From Duganella fentianensis (lineage in GTDB: Bacteria > Pseudomonadota > Gammaproteobacteria > Burkholderiales > Burkholderiaceae_D): a stretch of 64,000 nt of DNA. Made by a program: the position numbers and the translations under genes. How positions within the stretch are numbered: the first letter of the stretch is position 1; the number at the start of each line of letters is the position of its first letter. The stretch lies in the NCBI RefSeq assembly GCF_009857835.1, contig NZ_WWCL01000002.1:620001-684000 (forward strand). The letters are read 5' to 3'. The notes under the pieces were generated by a model that was not told the DNA's origin, did not search any database, and saw only the letters and a program-made list of their open reading frames with translations. This document shows, piece after piece, positions 42,997 to 57,212 of the stretch.

Positions 42997-45900
42997 GTGC
43001 GTCTTTCTTCCATCAAATTGTCGGGATTTAAGTCTTTCGTTGATCCCACCAATTTTCAGGTGCCGGGTCAACTGGTTGGCGTAGTCGGTCCCAATGGTTG
43101 CGGCAAGTCGAATATTATCGATGCCGTACGCTGGGTGCTGGGCGAATCCAAGGCTTCGGAACTGCGTGGCGAATCCATGCAGGACGTGATTTTCAATGGC
43201 TCCACTCACCGCAAACCAGCCGGACGCGCTTCCGTCGAACTGGTGTTCGATAACAATGCGGGCAAGGCAGCCGGCCAGTGGGGCCAGTACGCGGAAATCG
43301 CCGTCAAGCGCACGCTGACGCGCGACGGCACTTCGACCTACTACATCAATGGCCAGCCCGTGCGCCGGCGCGATATTCAGGATATTTTCCTCGGTACGGG
43401 GCTGGGGCCGCGTGCCTACGCCATCATCGGTCAGGGCATGATCAGCCGCATCATCGAATCGCGGCCAGAAGAGCTGCGTGTGTTTCTGGAAGAAGCGGCC
43501 GGCGTTTCCAAGTACAAGGAAAGACGGCGCGAGACGGAAAACCGCCTGCACGATACGCGTGAAAATCTGCTGCGGGTGGAAGACATACTGCGCGAACTGA
43601 ATACCAACCTGGAAAAGCTGGAAGGGCAGGCGGCCGTGGCCACCAAGTTCCACCAGCTGCAGGCCGATCAGGAAGAAAAGCAGAAGCTGCTGTGGTTGTT
43701 GCGCAAGATCGAGGCAGAGAACGAGCAGAAGAAGTATTTCCGCGAAGTGGAACTGGCGCAGAACGAGCTGGAAGAGCAGACGGCCAAGCTGCGCAATGTG
43801 GAACTGTCGCTGGAACAGACGCGGCAGGCGCACTTTGCTGCCGGTGATCATCTGCATACGGCGCAAGGCCATCTGTACCAGACCAATGCGGAAATCGGCA
43901 GTCTGGAAGCGCAGATCAAATTCGTCGTCGAATCGCGCACCCGTCTGCAGGCCCAGCTGGCCGCTCTGACGGCCCAGCGCGACCAGTGGCAGCATCAGGC
44001 TAGCGAATACGCGGGCCAGATCGAGGAAGGCGAGTTCACGCTGGAAGAACTGTCGGCCAAGGTGGAGCAGGCGCAGATAATGGCCGAGCAGAAGGCTGAA
44101 GCGCTGCCCATGCTGGAACAGACCTGGCGCGAAGCGCAGACGCTGAGCGTGGAATCGCGCGCCCGCATCATGCAGGCGCAGCAGCAACTGGAACTGGAAT
44201 CGGCCCATCAGCGCAATGCCAACAATATTCTGAACGGGCTGGCGATGCGGCGCGAACGGCTGCAGCAGGAAAAGAATGGACTGAGCCTGCCCGATAGCGC
44301 GCATCTGGAAAACCTGCGTCTGCAGCTGGAAGAAAAGCAGCAGGCGCTGGAAGAGCAGAACATGCTGCTGGAAGAAGCGCTGGAACAGCAGCCGCAGATC
44401 GAAGCGGAACGTCAGCTGGCGCAGCAGCAGGTGCAGACCGAGACGGCCACCAACGCCCAGCTGGAAGCGCGTCTGAATGCACTGCGCCAGATGCAGGAAC
44501 GGGTGCAGTCGCAAGGCAAGGTCACGCCATGGCTGCAGAAGCACGAACTCGATACGCTGCCGCGCCTGTGGCAGAAACTGCATATCGAAGAGGGCTGGGA
44601 GAACGCACTGGAAGCCGTGCTGCGCGAGCGCATGCAGGCTTTGCAGATGTCGAACATCGAATGGGCGCAAGCCTTCTTCAACGATGCACCGCCGGCCAAG
44701 CTGGCGCTGTTTGCACCGTCGAACGCGCAGCCGTCGCAGATGGCGGAAGTGGCGGGGCTGACGCCGTTCATTAGCCTGCTCAAGCTCAACGATCCATCGT
44801 TGCGCGTCTTGCTGCAGGACTGGCTGCACAACGTCTATCTGGCGGAAGATGCGGCCAGTGCTTTTGCGCGCCGCGCGCAACTGCCGGCAGGCGGCTGCTT
44901 CGTCACGCGTCAGGGCCATGCGATTACCCAGGGCAGCGTGCGTTTCTATGCGGCCGATTCGGAGCAGGACGGCATGCTGGGGCGCCAGCAGGAAATCGAG
45001 AACATCACCAAGCAGCTGCGCGCCCAGCAGATGCTGGCCGACGAAGCGCGTGCGCGTGCCGTGCGTGCCGATGCTGCCGTCAGCAATCTGACGCGCCAGC
45101 TGGCCGAGTACCGCGCTAAGTTGCAAAGCCTGCAGGCCAGCGTGCATACGCTGCAGCTGGAAGTGGTGAAGGCGGCCGAAGTGGAAGCGCGCTTCAAGCA
45201 GCGCAGCGGCCAGCTGGAAGCCGATCTGGCCGAAATCACCGCGCAGGAAGAAGAGCAGACCCAGATCAAGCTGGAATCGGAAGAGAAATTCGAACAGCTC
45301 GATATGGAGCTGGGCAATCTGCAGGGCGAGCACGAAGACCAGCAGACCGTGTTCATGGAAAAGGAACAGCGGCTGGCCGACGCGCGCGAAGCGCTGCGCG
45401 ATCTGGAACGGGCCGCGCAGGAAGCCCAGTTTGCCGAGAAGTCGCAGCGTAGCAAGATCGAGGAATACCGCCGCGCGATTGCCACCGCCAGCGCGCAGGT
45501 GGCGCAGGTCACGCAGAGTCTGGAAGCGGGCCAGCAGGAACTGGCCAGTCTGGAGTCTGGCCAGAGCAACGACGGTCTGCAGGACTTGCTGGATCGTCGT
45601 ACGGCGCAGGAAAAAGCCCTGTCCGATGCGCGCCATGAACTGGACCAGATCGCCCAGCAGCTGCGCATGTTCGAAGAAGGCCGCATGTCGACCGAACGCG
45701 CGCTGCAACCGCAGCGTGACAAGATCATGGAGATGCAGCTCAAGGAGCAGGCCGCGCGCCTGAATCTGGAGCAGTATGCAGCCCAGCTGGTGGAGGCGCA
45801 GGCCGACGAAGCGGCGCTGGCAGAGAAGCTGCATCCCGATATGAAGGCTTCGTATCTGCAGGGCGAAGTGACGCGCCTGACCAATGCCATTGCCATGCTG

Positions 45901-46520
45901 GGCGCCGTTAATCTGGCGGCACTGGAAGAACTGGCCACGGCATCGGAGCGCAAGAACTTCCTCGACATGCAGAATGCCGACCTGACGGAAGCCATCAATA
46001 CGCTGGAAGATGCGATCACCCGCATCGACAAGGAAACCCGCGATCTGCTGCAGGACACCTTTGACCGCGTCAACGGCCACTTCTCGGAACTGTTCCCGAT
46101 ACTGTTCGGCGGTGGACAGGCCAAGCTGATCATGACGGGCGACGAGATACTCGACTCCGGCGTGCAGGTGATGGCCCAGCCGCCGGGTAAAAAGAACGCC
46201 ACCATCCATCTGCTGTCGGGCGGCGAAAAAGCCCTGACGGCGACGGCGCTGGTGTTCTCCATGTTCCGCCTGAATCCGGCGCCGTTCTGCCTGCTCGACG
46301 AAGTCGATGCACCGCTGGACGACGCCAATACTGAACGTTTTTGCAGGATGGTCAAACGCATGTCTGACCAGACCCAATTCCTCTTCATCTCGCACAACAA
46401 GATTGCGATGGAGATGGCCAATCAACTGATCGGTGTGACGATGCAAGAGCAGGGCGTATCGCGCATTGTGGCGGTGGATATGGAATCCGCTGCCAATTTT
46501 GCTACTGAGGCACAAGCAGC

Positions 46521-46524
<4 letters not shown>
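42997..46524 (+). CDS. smc: chromosome partition protein Smc
   Basis: The 1175-residue Smc ATPase compacts and separates chromosomes. Walker A GPNGCGKSN is at 31-39. Long antiparallel coiled coils run at about 165-500 and 660-1010, with a hinge at about 510-640. The C-terminal head carries the signature LSGGEKALTATALVFSMF and Walker B PFCLLDEVDAPLDD. GTG 42997 gives MRLSSIKLSGFKSF. The gene overlaps zipA by four bases; smc-zipA-ligA is a common order. The conserved glycines of some hinges are not obvious here. ScpAB are not nearby. Confidence 0.95.
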
Positions 46525-49999
<3,475 letters not shown>

Positions 50000-50008
50000 C
50001 ACACTACG

Positions 50009-50911
50009 ATGTCGAAGATTACCAAAGCAGTTTTTCCGGTGGCCGGTCTCGGTAGCCGCTTCCTTCCCGCCACCAAGGCGCAGCCGAAAGAGATGCTGCC
50101 CATCGTGGACAAGCCGCTGATCCAGTATGCAGTAGAAGAAGCGGTGGCAGCCGGTATTACGGAGATGGTGTTCATCACGGGCCGTAACAAGCGCGCCATC
50201 GAAGACCATTTCGACAAAGCCTACGAGCTGGAAGCGGAACTGGAAGCAGCCAATAAACAGGCGCTGCTGGAACTGGTGCGCAATGTGATCCCCAAGCACG
50301 TCAACTGCATCTACATCCGCCAGTCCGAGCCGCTGGGGCTGGGCCATGCCGTGCTGTGCGCCCGTCCCATCATCGGCGACGAACCGTTTGCCGTACTGCT
50401 GGCCGATGACTTCATGGATACGGCGGAAGGCGTGGCGCCCGTGCTGGCGCAGATGACGGCGCTGCATGCGTATGAACGCTGCAGCATACTGGCGGTGCAG
50501 GAAGTGCCGCGTGCAGCCACCCGCCAGTACGGCATCGTCAGCGCGTCGGCCTACCAGCCCAAGCTGGAACTGGTACATGGCATCGTCGAGAAACCGAAAC
50601 CGGAAGATGCGCCGTCCACGCTGGCCGTGGTGGGGCGCTATGTGCTGTCTGGCCGCATCTTCAACTATCTGGAAAATCTGGGCACCGGCACGGGCGGCGA
50701 GATCCAGCTGACCGACGGCATTGCCGCGCTGATGAAGGATGAACGGGTACTGGCTTACCGCTACGACGGCACGCGCTACGACTGCGGTTCCAAGCTGGGC
50801 TACCTGAAGGCCATGACGGCCATGGGCCTGAAGCACGCGGAAACGGGCAGCGAGTACTGCAAGTTCCTGCGCGATATGCACGGCCTGATCGAAGAGGGGG
50901 CGTCCAAGTGA
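50009..50911 (+). CDS. galU: UTP--glucose-1-phosphate uridylyltransferase
   Basis: A 300-residue enzyme that makes UDP-glucose for envelope polysaccharides. The nucleotide-binding motif [20 protein letters not shown] and KPLIQY are at the N-terminus; GEIQLTDGI and [15 protein letters not shown] lie in the sugar-nucleotide part. The length matches GalU (about 300). It starts nine bases after ligA and overlaps def by four bases (GTGA), so the cluster is likely transcribed together. Confidence 0.95.
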   Translation: MSKITKAVFPVAGLGSRFLPATKAQPKEMLPIVDKPLIQYAVEEAVAAGITEMVFITGRNKRAIEDHFDKAYELEAELEAANKQALLELVRNVIPKHVNCIYIRQSEPLGLGHAVLCARPIIGDEPFAVLLADDFMDTAEGVAPVLAQMTALHAYERCSILAVQEVPRAATRQYGIVSASAYQPKLELVHGIVEKPKPEDAPSTLAVVGRYVLSGRIFNYLENLGTGTGGEIQLTDGIAALMKDERVLAYRYDGTRYDCGSKLGYLKAMTAMGLKHAETGSEYCKFLRDMHGLIEEGASK

Positions 50912-51444
50912 CAGTCCGCGAGATTCTGAAGATGGGCGACCCGCGCTTGCTGCGGGTGGCCGAACCGGTGACGGAGTTCGATACGCCCGCCATGCGCACG
51001 CTGATCGCCGATATGTTCGACACCATGCATGCAGCCAACGGCGCCGGGCTGGCCGCGCCACAGATCGGCGTCAATCTGCAGCTGGTGATCTTCGGTTTCA
51101 AACAGAATCCGCGCTACCCCGATGCACCGCAAGTGCCGGAAACCGTATTAATCAATCCCGTGCTGACGCCGCTGTCGGACGCACAGGAAGAGGGCTACGA
51201 GGGCTGTCTGTCCGTGCCCGGCCTGCGCGGCAGTGTGCCGCGCTACACCAGCCTGCGCTATCAGGGCGTGGACCAGTACAATCAGCCCATCCTGCGCGAA
51301 GTGGACGGTTTCCATGCGCGCGTGGTGCAGCATGAAGTCGACCATCTGCTGGGTATCCTGTACCCTATGCGTATCCGCGATTTCTCCCGCTTCGGCTATA
51401 CCGAAGTAATGTTCCCCGAGCTCGACCCCAACGACGACGATTAA
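50908..51444 (+). CDS. def: peptide deformylase
   Basis: A 178-residue metalloenzyme removing the formyl group from new proteins. The three family motifs are complete: [10 protein letters not shown] (45-54), EGCLSVPG with metal ligand Cys100, and HEVDH with His142, Glu143 and His146. GTG 50908 overlaps the galU stop. The usual neighbour fmt is not present; def here follows galU. The position suggests a second deformylase is possible elsewhere in the genome. Confidence 0.95.
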   Translation: MTVREILKMGDPRLLRVAEPVTEFDTPAMRTLIADMFDTMHAANGAGLAAPQIGVNLQLVIFGFKQNPRYPDAPQVPETVLINPVLTPLSDAQEEGYEGCLSVPGLRGSVPRYTSLRYQGVDQYNQPILREVDGFHARVVQHEVDHLLGILYPMRIRDFSRFGYTEVMFPELDPNDDD

Positions 51445-51455
51445 GGAAAAGCTGC

Positions 51456-52424
51456 ATGAACCAGCAAGGCCCAGTGCGCATCCCCGTGCAGAAAGCTGCC
51501 CGCCCCAAGGTTGGCAGCGAGCGCGGGGTATTCCAGATGGGGACCTCGAAGATCAAGCGGGTCGGCGTGGCGCGCTGGTACTGGGGCGACGTCTACCACT
51601 GGATGCTCACGCTGAGCTGGCCGAACTTCTTCACCCTGATCGGGGTCAGCTACCTGCTGACCAATCTGTTCTTCGCCGCAGCTTTCTTTGCCGTGCCCGG
51701 GTCTATCGCCAACGCCCGTCCCGGCTACTTCCCCGATGCGCTGTTCTTCTCCATCGAGACGCTGGCCACGGTGGGCTATGGCTATATGAACCCCGGCTCC
51801 ACCTACGGCCATCTGGTGGCATCGACGGAAATCCTGTTCGGCATGGTGCAGATTGCCGTGGTCACGGGCCTGCTGTTCGCGCGCTTTTCGCGGCCCACTT
51901 CACGTATTCTGTTTTCCGATGTGGCCGTGATCACGCCGTTCAATGGCGTGCCTACTCTGATGCTGCGCGCCGGTAACGAGCGCGGCAACCTGATACTGGA
52001 AGCGTCCGTACGTGCCTCGCTGATCCGGCGTGAAATGACGCAGGAAGGCCAGCTGTTCACCCGCTTTTACGACCTCGAGCTGGAACGGGAAACCACCGGG
52101 GTATTCGCGCTGACCTGGACCATTCTGCACCGCATCGATGAATCCAGCCCGCTGTGGGGCAAGACGCAGGATGATCTGCTGCGCGAAGCAGCCACGCTGT
52201 CGGTGCTGCTGACGGGGACGGACGATACCCTGAATGACTTCGTGCATGCGCGCCAGACCTATTCGGCCGACCACATTTTCTACAACCACCACTTTGCCGA
52301 CATCATGTCCGACAAGCTGGAAGGGAATGTGCGCATCCTCGATTACAGCAAGTTCCACGATATCTATCCGGACGGCTCCGAAGGCGGCAATATGCCGGGT
52401 GCCGCACTGGCCCACCCGGGCTAG
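51456..52424 (+). CDS. inward-rectifier potassium channel (KirBac type)
   Basis: A 322-residue channel: slide helix and two membrane helices (about 58-80 and 118-143) flank the pore loop with filter T-V-G-Y-G (105-109). The cytoplasmic immunoglobulin-like domain follows (about 150-305), typical of KirBac. It conducts K+ across the inner membrane, controlled by the cytoplasmic domain. It lies 12 bases after def. Its stop shares a CTAG with that of the convergent gene at 52421. Confidence 0.92.
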   Translation: MNQQGPVRIPVQKAARPKVGSERGVFQMGTSKIKRVGVARWYWGDVYHWMLTLSWPNFFTLIGVSYLLTNLFFAAAFFAVPGSIANARPGYFPDALFFSIETLATVGYGYMNPGSTYGHLVASTEILFGMVQIAVVTGLLFARFSRPTSRILFSDVAVITPFNGVPTLMLRAGNERGNLILEASVRASLIRREMTQEGQLFTRFYDLELERETTGVFALTWTILHRIDESSPLWGKTQDDLLREAATLSVLLTGTDDTLNDFVHARQTYSADHIFYNHHFADIMSDKLEGNVRILDYSKFHDIYPDGSEGGNMPGAALAHPG

Positions 52425-52852
52425 AGCTGGCCAGCGCCACCGAGCAGGTCGCCCGCATCGAGCAGGGCGTAGACGATTTCCGGATGGCTGGACAGACAGC
52501 GCCGTACGGCGGCCGGCACGGCTTCGCGGGTGCGGCGGCACAGGCCGGGCTGGGGTGCCAGCCGGATCTGCAGGCCCATCACGGTACGCACGCCGTTCAC
52601 GCTGGGCGTAATGGTCAGTTGCACGCCCAGCAGTTCATACAGCCGTGCCTCGATGCGGCGCAGGTCCGCATAGCTGCCCATGGCTTCGATGCGGGCGATC
52701 AGATGCTTTTCCTCTTCGCGCGTGAGCTGCATGATGCGGATATCGGTGCTGTCCGGCCGGTCGCACCATTGCGCCAGCAGCTCGTCGCGCTGGCAGTCGC
52801 AAGCACCGGGCGGGCATTCCTTACGGAGCGGGAAGGGTGGCGCAGCAGGCAT
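52421..52852 (-). CDS. hypothetical cysteine-containing protein
   Basis: A 143-residue soluble protein of unknown function. N-terminal CPPGACDC (Cys13, Cys18, Cys20 approximate) resembles a metal or redox site; a helical middle (TREEEKHLIARIEAMGSYADLRR) and an Arg/Leu-rich C-terminus follow. It lies nine bases after the binding-protein gene on the same strand, so the two form an operon. No known domain was recognised. Its stop codon overlaps that of the KirBac gene by four bases. Confidence 0.65.
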   Translation of the reverse strand: MPAAPPFPLRKECPPGACDCQRDELLAQWCDRPDSTDIRIMQLTREEEKHLIARIEAMGSYADLRRIEARLYELLGVQLTITPSVNGVRTVMGLQIRLAPQPGLCRRTREAVPAAVRRCLSSHPEIVYALLDAGDLLGGAGQL

Positions 52853-52861
52853 GGAAACCGT

Positions 52862-53677
52862 TTAGTGCGTTTTGAAGAAATTACGCGCTATGGTATCAAT
52901 TTCCCCGTTCCGCTTCATCTGGTAGATGATGCTATCGAACTGTTTGACGAAATCCGTCTTGTAGGTGTAGCGGCCGTTGTCGCGCTCCGTGTAACCGAGA
53001 AAACCCTGTTCGGTGGCGATCACCAGCGCTTCGCCCAGTTCGGCATGGGCATGGCCCTCGTCATAGCGGCCTTCGGCCTTGAGCTGCTTGAGGGTCCACT
53101 GGATGGCGATGCGGTCGTTGATATAGCAGTCGATGCGCTTCAGGCCCAGCTTGACAAGGTTGGTGGCCACATCCTTGCCTTCTTCCACTTTCAGCCGGCC
53201 GTCGCGGCTGGCCGCTTCGAAGCTTTCGCCGCCGACGATGAAGCCGGCGTTATTACCGATGGTGAGGCCGTAAAAGTCTTCTGGCCAGCGCTTGCGGGCT
53301 TTTGCGGCCAGCACGTCCTTGCGGCAGATGACCACGACTTTTTCCTCGAACAGGGGCAGGGAATAGGGCCAGGTCCATGGCTCGTCGCGGGTGTTGTGAT
53401 AGGGCGGGTAGAGCGCGAAGCCGTTGCCTGACTTCAGCAAGCTCATGCCGCGCTTCCATGGCACGGGCTGGATTTCGACCTTGTAGCCCTGCATGCGCTT
53501 GACGGCCGTGCTGACGATTTCGTAGTACAGGCCGGCCGGCTTGCCGTTCTTTTCGTAGGAATAGGGCGGGTAGCCGGCATCGGCATACAGGGTGACAGCG
53601 ACGTCAGCCGCCTGTGCCAGTGCCGCGCAACTACTGCTTAGTAACAGGGCCAGAATTGTGTGCGCCGCACTCGCCAT
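52862..53677 (-). CDS. periplasmic solute-binding protein, family 3
   Basis: A 271-residue SBP_bac_3-type protein. A signal peptide MASAAHTILALLLSSSCAALAQA (few positive charges) precedes YADAGYPPYSYEKNGKPAG and the amino-acid-binding core. Such proteins bind amino acids or other small molecules; no permease or ATPase is adjacent, so it may act in sensing or serve a transporter encoded elsewhere. There is no convincing ribosome site: ATG 53677 sits three bases from one arm of a 19-bp palindrome. Downstream it is followed by a small hypothetical gene. Confidence 0.83.
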   Translation of the reverse strand: MASAAHTILALLLSSSCAALAQAADVAVTLYADAGYPPYSYEKNGKPAGLYYEIVSTAVKRMQGYKVEIQPVPWKRGMSLLKSGNGFALYPPYHNTRDEPWTWPYSLPLFEEKVVVICRKDVLAAKARKRWPEDFYGLTIGNNAGFIVGGESFEAASRDGRLKVEEGKDVATNLVKLGLKRIDCYINDRIAIQWTLKQLKAEGRYDEGHAHAELGEALVIATEQGFLGYTERDNGRYTYKTDFVKQFDSIIYQMKRNGEIDTIARNFFKTH

Positions 53678-53680
53678 TAT

Positions 53681-53733
53681 CCGATTGCTTCATGCTAGGT
53701 TGGTTGTGACTCATCCTAGCATGAAGCAATCGG
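53681..53733. repeat. perfect 19-bp inverted repeat upstream of the binding-protein operon
   Basis: CCGATTGCTTCATGCTAGG (53681-53699) and its exact reverse complement (53715-53733) flank 15 bases. It lies three bases before the minus-strand start at 53677. No T-run follows on the minus strand, so it is not a plain terminator. A minus-strand TAGGAT box lies inside it with TTTTGC 17 bases upstream, so it may overlap the promoter. Confidence 0.85.
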
Positions 53734-53819
53734 TTGCAAAATGACAAAATGTAAAATTCGCTGACTGGAAGGTTAAAGCCGGTAGCCGCGTGGCCAGGCG
53801 TAGACGGGCGCCCGGTGGA

Positions 53820-54569
53820 TTAGAACTGCTCGTCCGCACGCAGGTAGCGCCACTGGCCAACCGGCAGATCGCCCAGCTTGACCTTGCCTATGCGTACCCG
53901 CTTCAGCCCCACCACTTTCAGGCCCACCATATCGCACATGCGGCGGATCTGGCGTTTCTTGCCTTCGCGCAGAGTGAAGCTGAGCTGGTCGTCATTCTGC
54001 CAGCGCACTTTGGCGGGCAGCAGCGGTTTGCCGTCCATCCACAGGCCGTGGTTGAGCTTTTTCAGATCGCTGTCGGGCAGCTTGCCGGGCCTGGTGTATT
54101 CCACCCGCACCAGATATTCCTTGTCGACGTCGGTGGTTTCGCCTATCAGGTGCTTGGCCACGCGGCCATCCTGGGTCAGCACCAGCAGGCCGACGGAATC
54201 GATGTCGAGCCGGCCGGCCGGCACCAGCGAGCGCAGCTGGGTAGGGTGGAACATTTCCGGCGACGGATCGTCGGCCCAGTGGTTTTCCGGTTTGATCAGG
54301 GCCACGGCCGGGGTGTAGCCATCTTCGGCCTGACCGCTGACATAGCCCATGGGTTTGTTGATCAGGATGGTGACGCGTTTCGACTGTTCGGCCGCGGCCT
54401 GACGTTCCACCGTCACGCGCTGGCTGGGATAGACCTTGCTGCCCAGTTCGGAGACGACTTTGCCGTCTACCCGGACCCAGCCCCGCGCTATCCATTCGTC
54501 AGCTTCGCGGCGCGAGCACAGGCCCAGTTCGGACATGCGTTTGGACAGGCGGAGTAATTCTTCGGACAT
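53820..54569 (-). CDS. ribosomal large-subunit pseudouridine synthase, RsuA/RluB/RluF family
   Basis: A 249-residue enzyme that converts uridine to pseudouridine in rRNA. N-terminal S4 domain (about 5-50; LSKRMSELGLCSRREADEWIARG), then the catalytic domain with R-L-D at 120-122 (AGRLDIDSVGLLVL) and the RluF-like terminal LPVGQWRYL. Target base not certain; RluF is most similar by layout. ATG 54569 starts MSEELLRLSKRM. It is between glnD and the palindrome. Confidence 0.87.
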   Translation of the reverse strand: MSEELLRLSKRMSELGLCSRREADEWIARGWVRVDGKVVSELGSKVYPSQRVTVERQAAAEQSKRVTILINKPMGYVSGQAEDGYTPAVALIKPENHWADDPSPEMFHPTQLRSLVPAGRLDIDSVGLLVLTQDGRVAKHLIGETTDVDKEYLVRVEYTRPGKLPDSDLKKLNHGLWMDGKPLLPAKVRWQNDDQLSFTLREGKKRQIRRMCDMVGLKVVGLKRVRIGKVKLGDLPVGQWRYLRADEQF

Positions 54570-54616
54570 GATGCGTTTTCTTTATCTAATTTGTAGGGGT
54601 GCAGCGGCGCTGCGGA

Positions 54617-57199
54617 TTAAACCTTGATGGCCTCGAGCAGATCGGTTTCCAGCTGGATCTGGTTGCGGGCCACATTCAGCGCCGGACCGTCGATCAGGAA
54701 TACGTCTTCCACCCGTTCGCCCAGCGTCATCACCTTGGCCGTGTGCAGATTGATCTTGTACTTGGCCAGTACATTGGCAATCGAATACAGCAGGCCGGTG
54801 CGGTCATTGGCGGCGATGGACAGCAGGTAGTACTGGCCCCGTTCGTCAGGACGCAGATCGACAGTAGGCTGGATAGGGAAGTTGCGCGACAGCCGCGACA
54901 GCCGGCCCCGGCCCGGCGCCGGCAGCTCGTCCACGCTGGTCAGCAGGGCGCACAGTTCGTGCTCGATCAGGCTGATGATGTCGCGGTAGCTATTGGCAAA
55001 ATTCTGCTCCGTGACGAGGAAGGTGTCGAGCGCATAGCCGTGGTGGGTGGTGTGGATCTTGGCATCGAGGATGCTGAAGTTCTTGCGGTCGAAATAGCTG
55101 CAGATGCGCGCGAACAGGTCGGGCTGATCCTTGATGTAGACGGCCACCTGCAAACCCTCGCCGATGGGTGCGAGGCGGCATTTGACTACCGGCTTGTCGC
55201 TGTCGTAGCGGTCGTACAGCGCACGCGTCTGCCAGGCGATATCGGCGGCATCGTGGCGCAGGAAATAGGCCATGTCGAGCTGCTTCCACAGTGCCGTATG
55301 GGCATCGGGCGGCAGGCCGTACAGGCGCAGTGTGGCCAGCGCTTCCTGCTGGCGGTTCTTCAGTTCGCGGTCGGCGCTGTGCGGTTCGCCGCCCAGCACG
55401 CGCAGCGTCACGCGGTACAGGTCTTCCAGCAGTTTGCCCTTCCACGCATTCCAGACTTTCGGGCTGGTGCCGCGGATATCGGCTACCGTCAGCAGATACA
55501 GCGCCGTCAGATGGCGCTCGTCCTTGACCAGACTGGCGAAGGCGGCAATCACGTCGGGATCGGACAGGTCCTGCTTCTGCGCCACCTGCGACATGGTCAG
55601 GTGCTGCTCCACCATGAACACCACCAGTTCCGTGTCTTCCTCGCTCATGCCGTGCTCGCGGCAGAACTGCTCCGCGTCCACCGTGCCCAGTTTGGAGTGG
55701 TCGCCGCCGCGGCCTTTGGCGATATCGTGGAATAGTGCGCCCAGATACAGCAGCCACGGGGTGGGGAAGTTGGCCATCAGCTGGCTGCAGAACGGATATT
55801 CGTGCGCGTGTTCGGCCATGGCGAAGCGGCGCATATTGCGCACCACCATCAGGATGTGCTGGTCCACCGTGTAGACGTGGAACAGGTCGTGCTGCATCTG
55901 GCCGACGATCTTGCGGAAGTTGGGCAGGTAGCGGCCGAGGATGGACAGGTCGTTCATGCGGCGCAGTGCGTGCAGCAGGCCGACCGGGGCCTGCAGGATG
56001 CGCAGGAACAGCGCGTGGTTGCGCGGATCGGCGCGGAACTCGGCGTCGATCTTGAAGCGCTCGTGCCACAGCGCGCGCAGGGTGCGCGAAGTCATGCCCG
56101 TCAGCGACTGGCGCTCCGTCATCAGGGCGAACACTTCCAGCATGGCCGACGGCGTAGTGGCGAAGGTGTCGTCGTCGCTGATATCGATCAGGCCATCGAC
56201 ATTGTTGAAGCGTTCGTTGATGCGCACCGTCACGCCCGGCTTGGGGAACAGCCGTTCTTCGATATTCTGCAGCAGGATCATGTTCAGCTGGGTCACCGTC
56301 TTGGCGGCCCAGTAGTAGCGCTGCATCAGGTATTCGCTGGCGCGGCGCATATTGGCGCCGCTGCCGGTCGATTGCAGGCCTAGCGATTCGGCGATGGCCG
56401 TCTGCACGTCGAACACCAGACGGTCTTCGCGCCGTTTGGCATGCAGGTGCAGGCGGATGCGGATGTCCTTGAAGGCGCGCTCCTTTTCCATCAGCTGCTT
56501 GGCTTCGGTCTGGGTAATCAGGCCGCTGGTGGCCAGCGTGCGCCACGAGTTGGCCACGCCGGCTGCCTTGACCATCCACAGGATGACCTGTAGATCGCGC
56601 AGGCCGCCCGGGCTTTCCTTGCAGTTCGGCTCCAGACTAAAGGCCGTATCTTCATACTTGGCATGGCGCAGCCGCATTTCCAGCACCTTGGCGTGGTAGA
56701 AGGCACGCGGGTCCATGGCAGCGCGGTAGCGCTCCTGCAGCAGACCGAACAGAGGCAGATTGCCGCAGATCAGGCGGGCTTCCAGCAGGCTGGTTTGTAC
56801 CGTGATGTCGGCTGCCGATTCGGTCAGGCATTCGTCCACGGTGCGGATGCTGTGGCCGATTTCGAGACCCAGATCCCACAGCAGTTGCACCAGTTCTTCC
56901 AGTTTGGCCGTGGTCTCGGCGTCGGGCGCCTGTTCCAGCAGGATCAGCAGGTCCACGTCGGACTGGGGGAATAGCTCGCCGCGGCCATAGCCGCCCACCC
57001 CGACCAGCGAGGTATTTTCCGGCAGGCCCGCTTCGAACCACGCCGTGGTAAGCACGGCGTCGACGCTCTGGCGCAGGCTACGCAGCAGCTTTTCCGGCAT
57101 GCCGTCGGCCTGGAAGCCAGCGATGATCTGCTGACGCTCATCTTTCAACTGGCGCTTCAGATGTTCGCGCAGTTCCTTCTTCATCGCTGGTGTGCTCAT
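54617..57199 (-). CDS. glnD: [protein-PII] uridylyltransferase/uridylyl-removing enzyme
   Basis: An 860-residue nitrogen sensor that modifies PII according to glutamine. Nucleotidyltransferase domain G-G-Y-G-R-G-E-L-F-P with Asp81 and Asp83; the HD domain carries FHDIAKGRGGDHS; two C-terminal ACT domains bind glutamine. Length fits GlnD (about 890). ATG 57199 has no strong ribosome site; ATG 57184 (MKKELREH) is an alternative. It follows map by 13 bases on the minus strand, as in many betaproteobacteria. Confidence 0.95.
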   Translation of the reverse strand: MSTPAMKKELREHLKRQLKDERQQIIAGFQADGMPEKLLRSLRQSVDAVLTTAWFEAGLPENTSLVGVGGYGRGELFPQSDVDLLILLEQAPDAETTAKLEELVQLLWDLGLEIGHSIRTVDECLTESAADITVQTSLLEARLICGNLPLFGLLQERYRAAMDPRAFYHAKVLEMRLRHAKYEDTAFSLEPNCKESPGGLRDLQVILWMVKAAGVANSWRTLATSGLITQTEAKQLMEKERAFKDIRIRLHLHAKRREDRLVFDVQTAIAESLGLQSTGSGANMRRASEYLMQRYYWAAKTVTQLNMILLQNIEERLFPKPGVTVRINERFNNVDGLIDISDDDTFATTPSAMLEVFALMTERQSLTGMTSRTLRALWHERFKIDAEFRADPRNHALFLRILQAPVGLLHALRRMNDLSILGRYLPNFRKIVGQMQHDLFHVYTVDQHILMVVRNMRRFAMAEHAHEYPFCSQLMANFPTPWLLYLGALFHDIAKGRGGDHSKLGTVDAEQFCREHGMSEEDTELVVFMVEQHLTMSQVAQKQDLSDPDVIAAFASLVKDERHLTALYLLTVADIRGTSPKVWNAWKGKLLEDLYRVTLRVLGGEPHSADRELKNRQQEALATLRLYGLPPDAHTALWKQLDMAYFLRHDAADIAWQTRALYDRYDSDKPVVKCRLAPIGEGLQVAVYIKDQPDLFARICSYFDRKNFSILDAKIHTTHHGYALDTFLVTEQNFANSYRDIISLIEHELCALLTSVDELPAPGRGRLSRLSRNFPIQPTVDLRPDERGQYYLLSIAANDRTGLLYSIANVLAKYKINLHTAKVMTLGERVEDVFLIDGPALNVARNQIQLETDLLEAIKV

Positions 57200-57212
57200 C
57201 CGGGTAGATCGA

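Noticed and set aside
42973-46515. 1180-codon open frame antisense to smc
   Set aside because: Shadow of the Smc coding strand, His/Arg/Gln-rich without structure.
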